Source: Clostridium arbusti SL206 (lineage in GTDB: Bacteria; Bacillota; Clostridia; Clostridiales; Clostridiaceae). Taken from it: a DNA stretch of 57,986 bases. The position numbers and the translations under genes are program-made. How positions within the stretch are numbered: the stretch's first letter is position 1; every line of letters starts with the position of its first letter. The notes beneath the pieces are model-generated. The model was given only the letters and a program-made list of their open reading frames with translations. It ran no database searches and was not told the DNA's origin. Location: contig NZ_BAEV01000009.1 in the NCBI RefSeq assembly GCF_000246895.1, forward strand, positions 1 to 57,986, given 5' to 3'. Positions 44,318 to 52,510 of the stretch are shown here, piece after piece.

Positions 44318-45181
44318 ATGCAGAATTGGGCTATATCATTATTGTTAAGAACTATAATTTTGTTTCTTTTAACTTTAGTAATAGTTAGAGTTATTGGAAA
44401 AGTAAACTTAGCAAAAGTAACACCCTTTAAATTTGTGAGTTACATAGTAATAGCTGTTATTGCCGCGTCCATTTCACTAGGTTTAATACAAAACATTGCT
44501 TTTGGCTTTATAGTATTAGCTACTTGGGTTCTACTCTCCTTAGCACTGGACTATTTATCACTAAGAAGTAAGCTAATACATGATTTTGTAAATGGAAGAG
44601 AAACCATACTAATGAAAGATGGCAAGGTTATGGAAGAAAATCTAATGGATGTTAGGTACACAGGTGAAGAGTTGTTAAGAGAATTGCGTTCAAAAAATGC
44701 CTTTAATCTAGCAGATGTTGAATTTGCAGTAATGGAATCAACTGGGGAAGTAAATGTGTTATTAAAGTCCGATAAAAAGCCAGTTACTTCACATGACTTA
44801 CAAAGAAAGGTAGCACCTTTATCCGAACCAGAAACAGTTATATTGGATGGAAATATTCTTGATGAATCTCTAAAAAATAGAGGTTTAGATAGAGAATGGC
44901 TAAAGGTTCAATTATCGGGCCTCGGAGTGTCCCTTGATAATGTGTTCATTGGTCAAGTAGATTCTTCTGGAGATTTATTCATAGATATCTTTGACGATTC
45001 AATACAAATTACACAACCTCAGGTTAAAGAACTCCTTTATGCCAGTATTTCAAAAGTTCAATCTGATTTACTTACCTTTTCATTGGAAACAGATGACTTA
45101 AAAATGAGAAAAATGTATTCAAATAATGCCAATCAAATAAAGAAAATGATGGATAAACTAGAACCATATTTACTACGTTAG
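44318..45181 (+). CDS. DUF421 (YetF-type) membrane protein
   Basis: 287 residues from ATG 44318 (AAAGGA site; an upstream TTG is less likely). Three N-terminal membrane helices lead to a cytosolic domain with ...RSKNAFNLADVEFAVMESTGEVNVLLKSD, the DUF421 core, then a C-terminal helical part (FSLETDDLKMRKMYSNNANQIKKMMDKLE). Second gene of the spoVA-like operon and a standard member of spoVA2-type operons. Its function in spores is not settled. Confidence 0.85.
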   Translation: MQNWAISLLLRTIILFLLTLVIVRVIGKVNLAKVTPFKFVSYIVIAVIAASISLGLIQNIAFGFIVLATWVLLSLALDYLSLRSKLIHDFVNGRETILMKDGKVMEENLMDVRYTGEELLRELRSKNAFNLADVEFAVMESTGEVNVLLKSDKKPVTSHDLQRKVAPLSEPETVILDGNILDESLKNRGLDREWLKVQLSGLGVSLDNVFIGQVDSSGDLFIDIFDDSIQITQPQVKELLYASISKVQSDLLTFSLETDDLKMRKMYSNNANQIKKMMDKLEPYLLR

Positions 45182-45194
45182 AAGGTGACAAAAT

Positions 45195-45673
45195 ATGTCC
45201 AATAAAAAAAGAAAAAACTTACTCCTACCCAGCAGGAATATCAGGATTTCGCCTCAGATAGAGAGCCTAAACGTCCAGTTCTAAAAAATTGCATAAGAGC
45301 CTTTCTAGTGGGAGGTTTTATATGTACAATTGGTCAAGGGCTTCAGTGGTTTTTTATAACATATTTTAACTTTACAGAAAAAACTGCTGGAAATCCTACA
45401 TCTGCTATTCTAATAATAGCTTCTGTTCTCCTTACCGGCTTTGGAGTTTATGATCATATAGCTCAATGGGCTGGAGCAGGTACTGCTGTGCCTATTACTG
45501 GTTTTGCAAATACCATTGCTTCTGCTGCAATTGAACACAACACTGAAGGTTATGTACTAGGTGTAGGAGGAAATATGTTTAAACTGGCTGGATCAGTGAT
45601 TGCTTTTGGAGTTTTCTCAGCTTTTGTTGTTGCAATAGTAAAAATAACTGTCATGTGGTTAGGTGGGATGTAA
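45195..45673 (+). CDS. spoVAC: SpoVAC, with a one-base frameshift near its start
   Basis: The start ATG 45195 has a GAAGGTG ribosome binding site and gives MSNKKRK, then leaves frame in the tract A7-G-A6 (45204-45217) and stops. With one extra A the reading becomes KLTPTQQEYQDFASDREPKRPVLKNCIRAF... and joins the open frame for the membrane protein (VGGFICTIGQGLQWFF...) to the stop at 45671-45673. SpoVAC is a mechanosensitive channel-like subunit for dipicolinic-acid movement across the spore inner membrane. Without correction the gene would yield a 29-residue peptide; the GTG at 45308 is internal. Its neighbours are intact, so base-count error or slippage should be considered before calling it dead. 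Confidence 0.8.
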
Positions 45674-46675
45674 ATGCTTAAAGGACATCAAACATGGGTT
45701 TTTGATTCTAAACCAGTAATACTATCCTCCGCTGCCGTTGGCGGACCCTTTGAAGCTAATGGAGCATTAGCTGATGACTTTGATATTCTTCATGAGGATG
45801 TGTGGCTCGGACAGGAAAGCTGTGAAAAAGCAGAAAGAAAGTTATTGGAAGAGGCTTGTGAAACGGCAATTACTAAGGGAAATATGCAAAAAGAGGATGT
45901 TCAATTTTTTATAAGTGGAGATTTAATGAATCAAATCATATCCAGTAGCTTTACTGCACGTACACTAGGCGTTCCCTTTCTTGGAATATTTGGAGCTTGT
46001 TCAAGTTCTATGGAAGGTCTTGCACTGGCTTCTCTGCTAATCGATAGTAAATCAGCAAAATATGTTGTAGCCGGTGCTTCCAGCCACAATATTTCCATTG
46101 AAAAACAATTTAGATATCCTACAGAATATGGAGCACAAAAACCTCCAACTTCTCAATGGACGGTAACCGGTGCAGGAGCATGCCTATTAGCTGCAAAAGG
46201 TGAAGGACCAAGAGTAACCTGTGCAACTATTGGTAGAGTAGTTGATATGGGAATTACAGATCCATATAATATGGGATCAGCTATGGCACCAGCCGCAGTA
46301 GATACAATAGAAGCCCATTTTAGGGATTTAAATATAGATCCTTCCTACTATGACTTAATTGCAACAGGAGATTTGGGGAAAGTTGGTCATAGAATTGCCA
46401 GTGACTTATTGGATAAACACAATCTAAAAATTCCTGAAAATATATTTACTGACTGTGGACTTCTAATTTATAAAAAAGATCAGCCCGTAATAGCTGGTGG
46501 AAGTGGCTGTGGTTGCTCGGCTACTGTTACTTATGGTCATCTTCTTAAGAGAATGAAAAATGGAGAATTAAAAAAAATACTGATTATTGCAACAGGGGCA
46601 CTTTTATCTCCTCTATCCTATCAACAAAAGGAAAGCATCCCCTGTATTGCACATGCAGTATCTATAGAGATATAG
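45674..46675 (+). CDS. spoVAD: SpoVAD, thiolase-fold spore protein
   Basis: 333 residues, full length for the family. It starts on the base after the spoVAC stop. Thiolase-like core: GVPFLGIFGACSSSMEGLALAS with the conserved Cys, later VVAGASSHNISIEKQFRYPTEYG and GGSGCGCSATVTYGHLL. SpoVAD binds dipicolinic acid and is needed for its uptake into the developing spore. It lies in order between spoVAC and spoVAE as in other spoVA operons. Confidence 0.95.
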   Translation: MLKGHQTWVFDSKPVILSSAAVGGPFEANGALADDFDILHEDVWLGQESCEKAERKLLEEACETAITKGNMQKEDVQFFISGDLMNQIISSSFTARTLGVPFLGIFGACSSSMEGLALASLLIDSKSAKYVVAGASSHNISIEKQFRYPTEYGAQKPPTSQWTVTGAGACLLAAKGEGPRVTCATIGRVVDMGITDPYNMGSAMAPAAVDTIEAHFRDLNIDPSYYDLIATGDLGKVGHRIASDLLDKHNLKIPENIFTDCGLLIYKKDQPVIAGGSGCGCSATVTYGHLLKRMKNGELKKILIIATGALLSPLSYQQKESIPCIAHAVSIEI

Positions 46676-46733
46676 GACTTCTTTAAAGATGCCATATCAT
46701 TTTTAGATGTCTAAAGTGAGGTGTTAGTTAAAA

Positions 46734-47087
46734 TTGGGAATTTTTATTTTGGCATTTATAGTAGGTGGAATTATATGCGTTATAGGTCAGATAATGATGG
46801 ATGTTTTTAAGCTTACCCCTGCTCACACCATGACTACCTTCGTTGTGGTAGGAACAATACTTGGAGGTTTAGGATTATATGACCCCATAGTAAAGTTTGC
46901 AGGAGCAGGCGCTTCTGTACCCATATGCAGTTTCGGTAATGCATTAGTTAAAGGAGCTTTAATGGAAGATGAGAAATATGGAATTATTGGAGTACTCACT
47001 GGTATATTTGAAATTACAAGTGCAGGTATTTCCTCTGCCATAATTTTTGGATTTTTAGCATCCTTAATATTTAGAACTAAAGGTTAA
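46734..47087 (+). CDS. spoVAE: SpoVAE (SpoVAEb-type) membrane protein
   Basis: 117 residues, three to four membrane helices, related to SpoVAC in fold (VGGIICVIGQIMMDVFKLTPAHTMT; GGLGLYDPIVKFAGAGASVPICSFGNALVKGA). The start is TTG 46734 with GAGGTG ten bases upstream; no ATG is available. Together with SpoVAC and SpoVAD it forms the dipicolinate channel. The 3' gap to the next gene is about 100 bp, so the final DUF1657 gene may have its own promoter. Confidence 0.9.
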   Translation: MGIFILAFIVGGIICVIGQIMMDVFKLTPAHTMTTFVVVGTILGGLGLYDPIVKFAGAGASVPICSFGNALVKGALMEDEKYGIIGVLTGIFEITSAGISSAIIFGFLASLIFRTKG

Positions 47088-47191
47088 TACTTATTTTATA
47101 TTTAGATAACAACTTCTAGTTTATAATTAAGTATTATCTTATCTTCATATAAAAGTTCTATTCACAAAATACTTGAAGGGAGGTGAACACT

Positions 47192-47395
47192 ATGACAGTG
47201 GGAACAAAGATGCAGCAAGCTGTAGCTGGTATTGAAACAGCAGCAGCTACAATGAAAACTTTCGCATTGGATACAGACAATGAAGCAGCAAAAAAAGATT
47301 TCCAGCAATTATCTAAAACTTTTGAAGATGCTTTACAAGTTTTAAATGGAAGATTAAAACACATTCAAGAAGAAGAACCTCAATACAATAAATAA
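47192..47395 (+). CDS. DUF1657 protein, second copy
   Basis: 67 residues from ATG 47192, preceded by GGGAGGTG. Clearly related to the gene at 44048 (MTVGTKMQQAVAGIETAAATMKTFALD...; shared ending EEPQY). It closes the DUF1657 - DUF421 - spoVAC - spoVAD - spoVAE - DUF1657 set. Confidence 0.8.
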   Translation: MTVGTKMQQAVAGIETAAATMKTFALDTDNEAAKKDFQQLSKTFEDALQVLNGRLKHIQEEEPQYNK

Positions 47396-47559
47396 TAAAT
47401 TTTAATCTTTAATTGGGCAGGTTAACTACTAAACTATTGATAATACTATACTTATATTAAAAAGTTTTTAATAATGGATAGCATATATAAATTCAATAAT
47501 TAGGAGGTTGCCTGCCTAATTATTTATGCTCTATACACATTTTATTGACTAAACTCCTA

Positions 47560-47572
47560 AGGCACATTCAAA
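47560..47572 (-). repeat. MITE R1 terminus fragment
   Basis: AGGCACATTCAAA, the right terminus of the R1 family, overlapping the 3' end of ncRNA copy B; the rest of the element is missing. A similar fragment is at 10306. Confidence 0.5.
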
Positions 47573-48131
47573 AAATAAGGCCACTAATTAGCTATATACT
47601 TCTATATAAACTAATTAGTGGTCAAGCATCTCCTAACTCATTAAAACAATCTGATTCTACTTGAATATTCATCACCTTTTCCATAGTTATTTTTTACAAT
47701 GTGTATTACACTGTAAAAATTTACTCTTTTAATTTTCATTATATAATCTTAATCGATATACAATGCCGTTCATGGGTTAACCCTACTATATACCTTTACA
47801 ATTACATTAATTATATTTAGCATCTTTGCAACTATTATTCTACAGTAATACTTTCAATTAGATATTGGTTTAATATCTGTATCTTGCATTTACTCTAGTT
47901 TAACATTACTAAATGCCCTTTGGTTTCCTCGAACATTCTCATAAACCAAATGTCCACTACATCTCATAGTCCTCTTCTTATAGCTTACATCTGTAAATAT
48001 TAAATCATATTTGCCTTTGTTTACTATAAAGTGTATTACTATTCAATGTTTTAGATTCCTAAACTTTTAAAACTACTCTTTAGTTCTCTTCATGAGTTAG
48101 GTATGCTAGAAGAAGTTTTTTCCTTCTTCTT
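47569..48131 (-). ncRNA. Large structured RNA, copy B (class unassigned)
   Basis: Minus-strand segment of ~563 nt with no convincing ORF, starting after the promoter at 48138-48166. It begins with AGAAGAAG/CTTCTTCT (48108-48130) and ends with CCACTAATTAG/CTAATTAGTGG (47581-47621) and a T6 run. AGCATACCTAACTCAT (plus 48092-48107) pairs with plus 47625-47641 to close the molecule. Compared with copy A, two pairs of this helix change on both sides (A-U to U-A, U-A to C-G). The 3' segment with GGTGATGAATATTCAA is nearly identical in A, B and C, while the centre differs. An internal TTTGGTTT/AAACCAAA hairpin lies at about 47918-47949. Confidence 0.65.
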
Positions 48132-48137
48132 GTCTTT

Positions 48138-48166
48138 ATTATACTGTAAACGTTTTGATATGTCAA
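48138..48166 (-). promoter_or_regulatory. Sigma-A promoter of ncRNA B
   Basis: Minus strand TTGACA, 17 bp, TATAAT: a perfect consensus. The spacer contains AAACGTTT, the core of the palindrome in the copy-A promoter. Confidence 0.8.
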
Positions 48167-48255
48167 CTATTTTTTATTTTATTCGGATAAAATAATATTA
48201 TTATCTTCAATAAATATTTATTTTCACCTGCATATTATTATATAATAATATTATT

Positions 48256-48307
48256 AGGCATGGTAAATAAATAACTAGTCAGTATACAAATATATTTTCA
48301 CATGGCT
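48256..48307 (-). mobile_element. MITE-like repeat R1, short copy 10 (inverted)
   Basis: 52 bp deletion form, reverse orientation, with both termini and the TATACTGACTAGTT segment; 40 bp upstream of the aminotransferase start. Confidence 0.75.
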
Positions 48308-48347
48308 TAAATCTAAATATATCACAATAAACCCATGGAGGTGTAAA

Positions 48348-49514
48348 ATGATTTTTTCTAAAAAAATGAAACAGCTGACTTCAGCTATATTTTCTCAGCT
48401 AAGCTACAAAAAAAATGATCTTATAAATGAAGGTAGAGAAGTAATTGATTTTAGCATAGGTACTCCAGATATACCACCCGCACCTCATGTTATTAAAACA
48501 ATAGTTGAGGAATCCAGTAAAATAGAAAACTACATATATTCTATAAACGATACAACTGAATTAATAAACTCAGTACAGAAATGGTACTATAGAAGATACG
48601 GAGTAACACTTGAGAAGGATGAAATAGTGTCCCTACTAGGTTCTCAAAGTGGTTTTGCAGAATTATCATTATCCATTTTAGATGCAGGTGATGTGGTATT
48701 AACGCCAGATCCAGGATATCCTATTTTCACTGTAGGTCCTTATCTTGCTGGTGCACAAATAGTTAAAATGCCGCTTTTAAAAGAAAATAATTATCTCATT
48801 GACTTTAGTTCAATAGATACGGAAATAGCTAAAAAAGCAAAACTTATGGTAGTGTCTTATCCAAATAATCCTACTGCTGCTACAGCTCCCAAGAACTTTT
48901 ATAAAGACCTGGTGAAATTTGCAAAGAAATATAACATAATTGTACTTCATGACAATGCCTATAGTGAGCTTGTATTTGATGACACTGAGGGCGAAAGCTT
49001 TTTATCCATACCTGGCGCTAAGGATATAGGAATTGAATTTAATTCACTATCAAAAACTTACAGCATACCCGGTTGCAGAATTGCCTTTGCTGTTGGAAAT
49101 AAGGAAGTTATAAAACAGCTTAAAACTTTAAAATCTCATGTGGATTATGGAATGTTTTTACCCTTTCAAAAGGCTGCTATATCGGCTTTAGAAGGGCCTC
49201 AAGATTATGTTGAATTAGTAAAAAATACTTATAGGAAAAGAAGAGATCTTCTAGTAAAAGGCCTATGTAAAATTGGCTGGCCTATTGATAACACTGGCGG
49301 AAGCATGTTTGTCTGGGCTGCTATTCCCCCAAAGTATAAATCCTCTTTGCAATTTACCTTTGACCTCATGGAAAAGACAGGAGTTATTGTAGTTCCCGGC
49401 AGCAGTTTTGGAGAGCACGGTGAGGGCTTTGTACGTTTCGCTCTTGTACAGCATGAAGAACAAATAATTAGAGCAATACAGAATATTGATATTAGTGGAA
49501 TTTTAGACATATAA
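48348..49514 (+). CDS. Class I/II PLP aminotransferase
   Basis: 388 residues. Fold-type I features: FSIGTPDIPPAPH at the start, DPGYPIF, SYPNNPTAATA (substrate carboxylate and PLP contacts), HDNAYSELVFDD and SLSKTYSIPGCRIAFAVG with the PLP-binding Lys. The sequence is closest in pattern to the LL-diaminopimelate / alanine-type aminotransferases of clostridia; substrate cannot be fixed. AGGTG ribosome binding site. Single gene followed by a hairpin. Confidence 0.85.
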   Translation: MIFSKKMKQLTSAIFSQLSYKKNDLINEGREVIDFSIGTPDIPPAPHVIKTIVEESSKIENYIYSINDTTELINSVQKWYYRRYGVTLEKDEIVSLLGSQSGFAELSLSILDAGDVVLTPDPGYPIFTVGPYLAGAQIVKMPLLKENNYLIDFSSIDTEIAKKAKLMVVSYPNNPTAATAPKNFYKDLVKFAKKYNIIVLHDNAYSELVFDDTEGESFLSIPGAKDIGIEFNSLSKTYSIPGCRIAFAVGNKEVIKQLKTLKSHVDYGMFLPFQKAAISALEGPQDYVELVKNTYRKRRDLLVKGLCKIGWPIDNTGGSMFVWAAIPPKYKSSLQFTFDLMEKTGVIVVPGSSFGEHGEGFVRFALVQHEEQIIRAIQNIDISGILDI

Positions 49515-49522
49515 AAAAATAA

Positions 49523-49561
49523 GCTATTTTAAAATGATTTTTTAAATCATTTTAAGATAGC
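49523..49561. terminator. Terminator between convergent genes
   Basis: GCTATTTTAAAATGATTT pairs with AAATCATTTTAAGATAGC (one mismatch). Confidence 0.75.
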
Positions 49562-49580
49562 ATCTCTATATCCATAAATT

Positions 49581-49946
49581 CTATTTTACTGCTTTTAATT
49601 TTGATATATCATTCCAATTCTTTGATGTTATTATCTCTACTGCTGTAAGATCTTCTCTAATTCCCTTAACATTTCCTTCAACATTTGCAATCACATAATT
49701 GGCTTTATCTATTTCTGTTTTATGGACCTCACTTGAATGTTCTAAGGCTCTTAATATTTGAGTATTTTCATCTAAAACTATAGTATGCTTATCTAAGACT
49801 CTAGTATGTTCATCTAAAACTTTAGTATGCGCATTTAAAATTTCAGTATGCTCTTCTAAAACTTTACTGTGCTCATTTAATATTTGTGTATGCCCATCCA
49901 GTTTACTGTTAATATCTTTTAATAGCTCCAAAATTTCATTTTCCAT
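49581..49946 (-). CDS. Heptad-repeat coiled-coil protein
   Basis: 121 residues. From about residue 19 seven nearly identical heptads follow each other (HTQILNE, HSKVLEE, HTEILNA, HTKVLDE, HTRVLDK, HTIVLDE, NTQILRA): hydrophobic at positions 4-5, His/Thr at 1-2. The register predicts a continuous parallel coiled coil of ~50 residues, then a mixed C-terminus (DLTAVEIITSKNWNDISKLK). No signal peptide. Similar 'HT.VL.E' repeat proteins are common in clostridial genomes, some in phages; no function known. GGTGGTG ribosome binding site. Confidence 0.65.
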   Translation of the reverse strand: MENEILELLKDINSKLDGHTQILNEHSKVLEEHTEILNAHTKVLDEHTRVLDKHTIVLDENTQILRALEHSSEVHKTEIDKANYVIANVEGNVKGIREDLTAVEIITSKNWNDISKLKAVK

Positions 49947-50131
49947 TTTTTCACCACCACTAAATTAGTATTTACATTCTATCATCAATATTTTCCAATT
50001 TCAAGCTATTTAATTCATTTTAACTTAATGTAAATTTTTCCTATATTCTTAAAATTAAATCCTAAATAAAGTAACGTGAAGTTAGATTATTTACTATAGT
50101 AGTCCTTATATAAAAATTACAAATTCAATTT

Positions 50132-50290
50132 AGGCACATGAAAATAAATAGTAAGTCAAAGATGCGACGTATATTTTGAAGCCTACAAGGAAATAGGTTC
50201 TTCAGATAGTGAGCTATCTGAAGGTTCTGTTGACGTAGTAGGATTCAAAATAGACTAGCATACTGACTAGTTATTTATTTGAATGTGCCT
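50132..50290 (+). mobile_element. MITE-like repeat R1, full copy 11
   Basis: Left end AGGCACATGAAAATAAATAG, right end GAATGTGCCT. The last 20 bp encode the final six residues and stop codon of the pirin gene on the opposite strand. Confidence 0.85.
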
Positions 50291-51146
50291 TATAATTATT
50301 GTTGCCATTTTTCACGAATGTTCCCTTCTCAATTTCATCGAAGGCATTTTTAAGTTCTTCTTTTGTATTCATAACAATTGGTCCACCCCAAGCTACTGGT
50401 TCTTTAAGAGGGTTACCCATAAATACTGAAAAACGCATTCCCTTATCACTTGAATGAACTTTAAGTTTTTCACCACTAGTTAATAGTACTGCATTTTTTT
50501 CATGGACATACTGCTTATTTTCTTCATCAAAGCAGCCCTCTCCTTGAAAAATGTAAATAAACACCGTGGACTCACTGTTAGTTTCAATTGACCAATCCGA
50601 ATTTTTTTCCATATTTACATCAAAAATCTGAGTCTTCACATATTCCCCTTGGATTGCTCCTGGATTACCTTTATAGTTCCCTGATATTACATTTATTGTA
50701 CAGCCATCTTCATCTATTTTTGGTATGGTTTCTGCCCTTATATCATGATATTTTGGATTACACATTTTATTTTTCTTAGGAAGATTAAGCCAAAGCTGAA
50801 ATCCAAACATTCTTTCTGAAGGCTTTGGCATCTCCTGATGAATTATTCCGCCGCCTGCTGTCATCCATTGGCAGCAGCCATCATCAATGCTTCCCCTATT
50901 ACCTAAACTATCTCCATGTTCTATCTTCCCTTGAATAAGGTAGGTTATAGTCTCAATACCTCTATGTGGATGCCATGGGAAACCCTTAATATAATCCTCA
51001 GGATCAACAGAATCAAAAACATCCAGCATTAGAAATGGATCGAATTTCTTAACTGTTTTATTGGCTATTACACGAACAAGTTTTACCCCTGCACCATCAT
51101 AACCTACATTTCCATCTACAATCTTATCTATAGTTCTCATATTCAT
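50271..51146 (-). CDS. Pirin-family protein
   Basis: 291 residues, bicupin fold. The N-terminal cupin has the pirin metal-site motif FPWHPHRGIETITYLIQGKIEHGDSLGN with the His/His/His/Glu ligands, then CQWMTAGGGIIHQEM; the C-terminal half is a second cupin (VFIYIFQGEGCFDEEN). Bacterial pirins have been linked to quercetinase activity and to redox control of pyruvate metabolism; the role here is unknown. The last six residues (KAHSNK) and the stop codon are supplied by MITE copy 11, so the element has replaced the native C-terminus. A second MITE copy lies 90 bp upstream of the start. Confidence 0.9.
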   Translation of the reverse strand: MNMRTIDKIVDGNVGYDGAGVKLVRVIANKTVKKFDPFLMLDVFDSVDPEDYIKGFPWHPHRGIETITYLIQGKIEHGDSLGNRGSIDDGCCQWMTAGGGIIHQEMPKPSERMFGFQLWLNLPKKNKMCNPKYHDIRAETIPKIDEDGCTINVISGNYKGNPGAIQGEYVKTQIFDVNMEKNSDWSIETNSESTVFIYIFQGEGCFDEENKQYVHEKNAVLLTSGEKLKVHSSDKGMRFSVFMGNPLKEPVAWGGPIVMNTKEELKNAFDEIEKGTFVKNGNNNYKAHSNK

Positions 51147-51236
51147 ATTTAACCCTTCTCCTGTGTTTTATTTAAATTTTTTGTAAAGATAAAAACTAGG
51201 AATTATATAATACTTCGGAAATACATTTAGCTATTT

Positions 51237-51395
51237 AGGCATATGAAAATAAATAGTAGTCCAAAGATGCGACGGATATTTTGAAGTCTACAAGGAAACG
51301 GGTTCCGAAGATAGTGAGCTATCTGAGGGTTCTGTTGATGTAGTAGGATTCAAAATAGACTAGCATACTGACTAGTTATTTATTTGAATATGCCT
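51237..51395 (+). mobile_element. MITE-like repeat R1, full copy 12
   Basis: Full copy, same orientation as copy 11, between the pirin start and the end of the next gene (15 bp from its stop). Internal changes TCCGAAGATAG/CTATCTGAGG. Confidence 0.85.
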
Positions 51396-51410
51396 TACAT
51401 ACTTTCTCTC

Positions 51411-51737
51411 TTATTTTCCTTCTAGTAACTCCTTTGTTTCTAATAGCTGCAATTGATCTGCATACATCATAAACTTGCCATCTCTACCAATAAAACTTTT
51501 ACCACAGTTACTAACACTTTCTGGTATTGCATATCTAAATTCTGTTTCTTTAAACTTCTTTATATAAAAAAACTGTAAATTGAAACAATAAAGTCTATAG
51601 CCAATATAGGATGTAAATTCCAATTGATTTTTTAACTTTATGTCACCTAATTCTAAATTTTTAGATGGTTTACGTGTCTTAAAAAGCAACTTTATTATTA
51701 ATTTTTTTAACTCTTTTAACTCTTTATCTGTAATCAT
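51411..51737 (-). CDS. Hypothetical protein
   Basis: 108 residues, Lys/Leu-rich, no signal peptide or membrane helix. The first 35 residues are basic helices (ELKELKKLIIKLLFKTRKPSK), then an aromatic-rich segment (YIGYRLYCFNLQFFYIKKF). GGAGG ribosome binding site directly upstream supports the start. No family recognised; MITE copy 12 lies just after its stop codon. Confidence 0.55.
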   Translation of the reverse strand: MITDKELKELKKLIIKLLFKTRKPSKNLELGDIKLKNQLEFTSYIGYRLYCFNLQFFYIKKFKETEFRYAIPESVSNCGKSFIGRDGKFMMYADQLQLLETKELLEGK

Positions 51738-51807
51738 TTTTTTCCTCCAAAACTATATTTATAAAAGAATAGTTAGTTCACAATTTAAGAAGAATCCGAA
51801 CTATATA

Positions 51808-52470
51808 CTATTTTATTGAGATAACCACAAACGCTTTTATAGTGTGTTTATTTCCATATTTATCACTAAAATAATAATCTATCGGAGTTATATTGATTTT
51901 TGAAAAGTTTGAATATAATTCTTTTAGTTCCTCAATAGTAGAATAATGGTGTGGTATGTTCTCTTCGCCCTCAAGATTATTAATAAAAGTATCTTTTTCT
52001 ATCTGTTTACCTTTACCGTAATTTTTATCATCTACTGAAATATAATCAATAACTACTATCCCATTGGGTTTTAATACTCTATATATTTCATTTACATTTT
52101 TACGAGAATCCTCTAACGTGCCATGTCCTGTTGTCCATAAACATAAAATTCCATCAAGTGAATTTTTATCGAAATCTATATTTCTCATATCATGCTGTTT
52201 AAATTCAATATTACTCAAATTCAGTTTTTTAGCCTTTAATCTAGTTGTGCCCAATCCTGTTTTAGAAATATCAGTAGCATATACTTTAAAACCTTGTTGA
52301 GCAAGATATATTGAATGTCTGCCTGTACCACACCCTAAATCCATTATACTCTTACAATTATTTTTCTTAAAAATATCTGCGGCTACCTTTACAGTTGGAA
52401 GCACATCAAATTGAACCTCACCTTGTTCTTTATATATTTTATCCCATTCTTGTTCCCATTTAATATTCAT
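51808..52470 (-). CDS. Class I SAM-dependent methyltransferase
   Basis: 220 residues. Motif I is IMDLGCGTGRHSIYLAQQGFKVYATDIS (SAM binding), followed by a diverged post-I Asp and LDGILCLWTTGHGTLED and a motif at VLKPNGIVVIDY. Rossmann-type methyltransferase of the Methyltransf_11/25 kind; the substrate, a small molecule most likely, is not deducible. Transcribed with the next upstream gene of unknown function, 40 bp away. Confidence 0.85.
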   Translation of the reverse strand: MNIKWEQEWDKIYKEQGEVQFDVLPTVKVAADIFKKNNCKSIMDLGCGTGRHSIYLAQQGFKVYATDISKTGLGTTRLKAKKLNLSNIEFKQHDMRNIDFDKNSLDGILCLWTTGHGTLEDSRKNVNEIYRVLKPNGIVVIDYISVDDKNYGKGKQIEKDTFINNLEGEENIPHHYSTIEELKELYSNFSKINITPIDYYFSDKYGNKHTIKAFVVISIK

Positions 52471-52510
52471 TATTATACTCCCGTATTTATATTATTTAAC
52501 TACTGTGACA

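Noticed and set aside
45308-45673. spoVAC starting at GTG 45308
   Set aside because: This is inside the first membrane region; the sequence before it is clearly SpoVAC in the same frame back to the poly-A tract.
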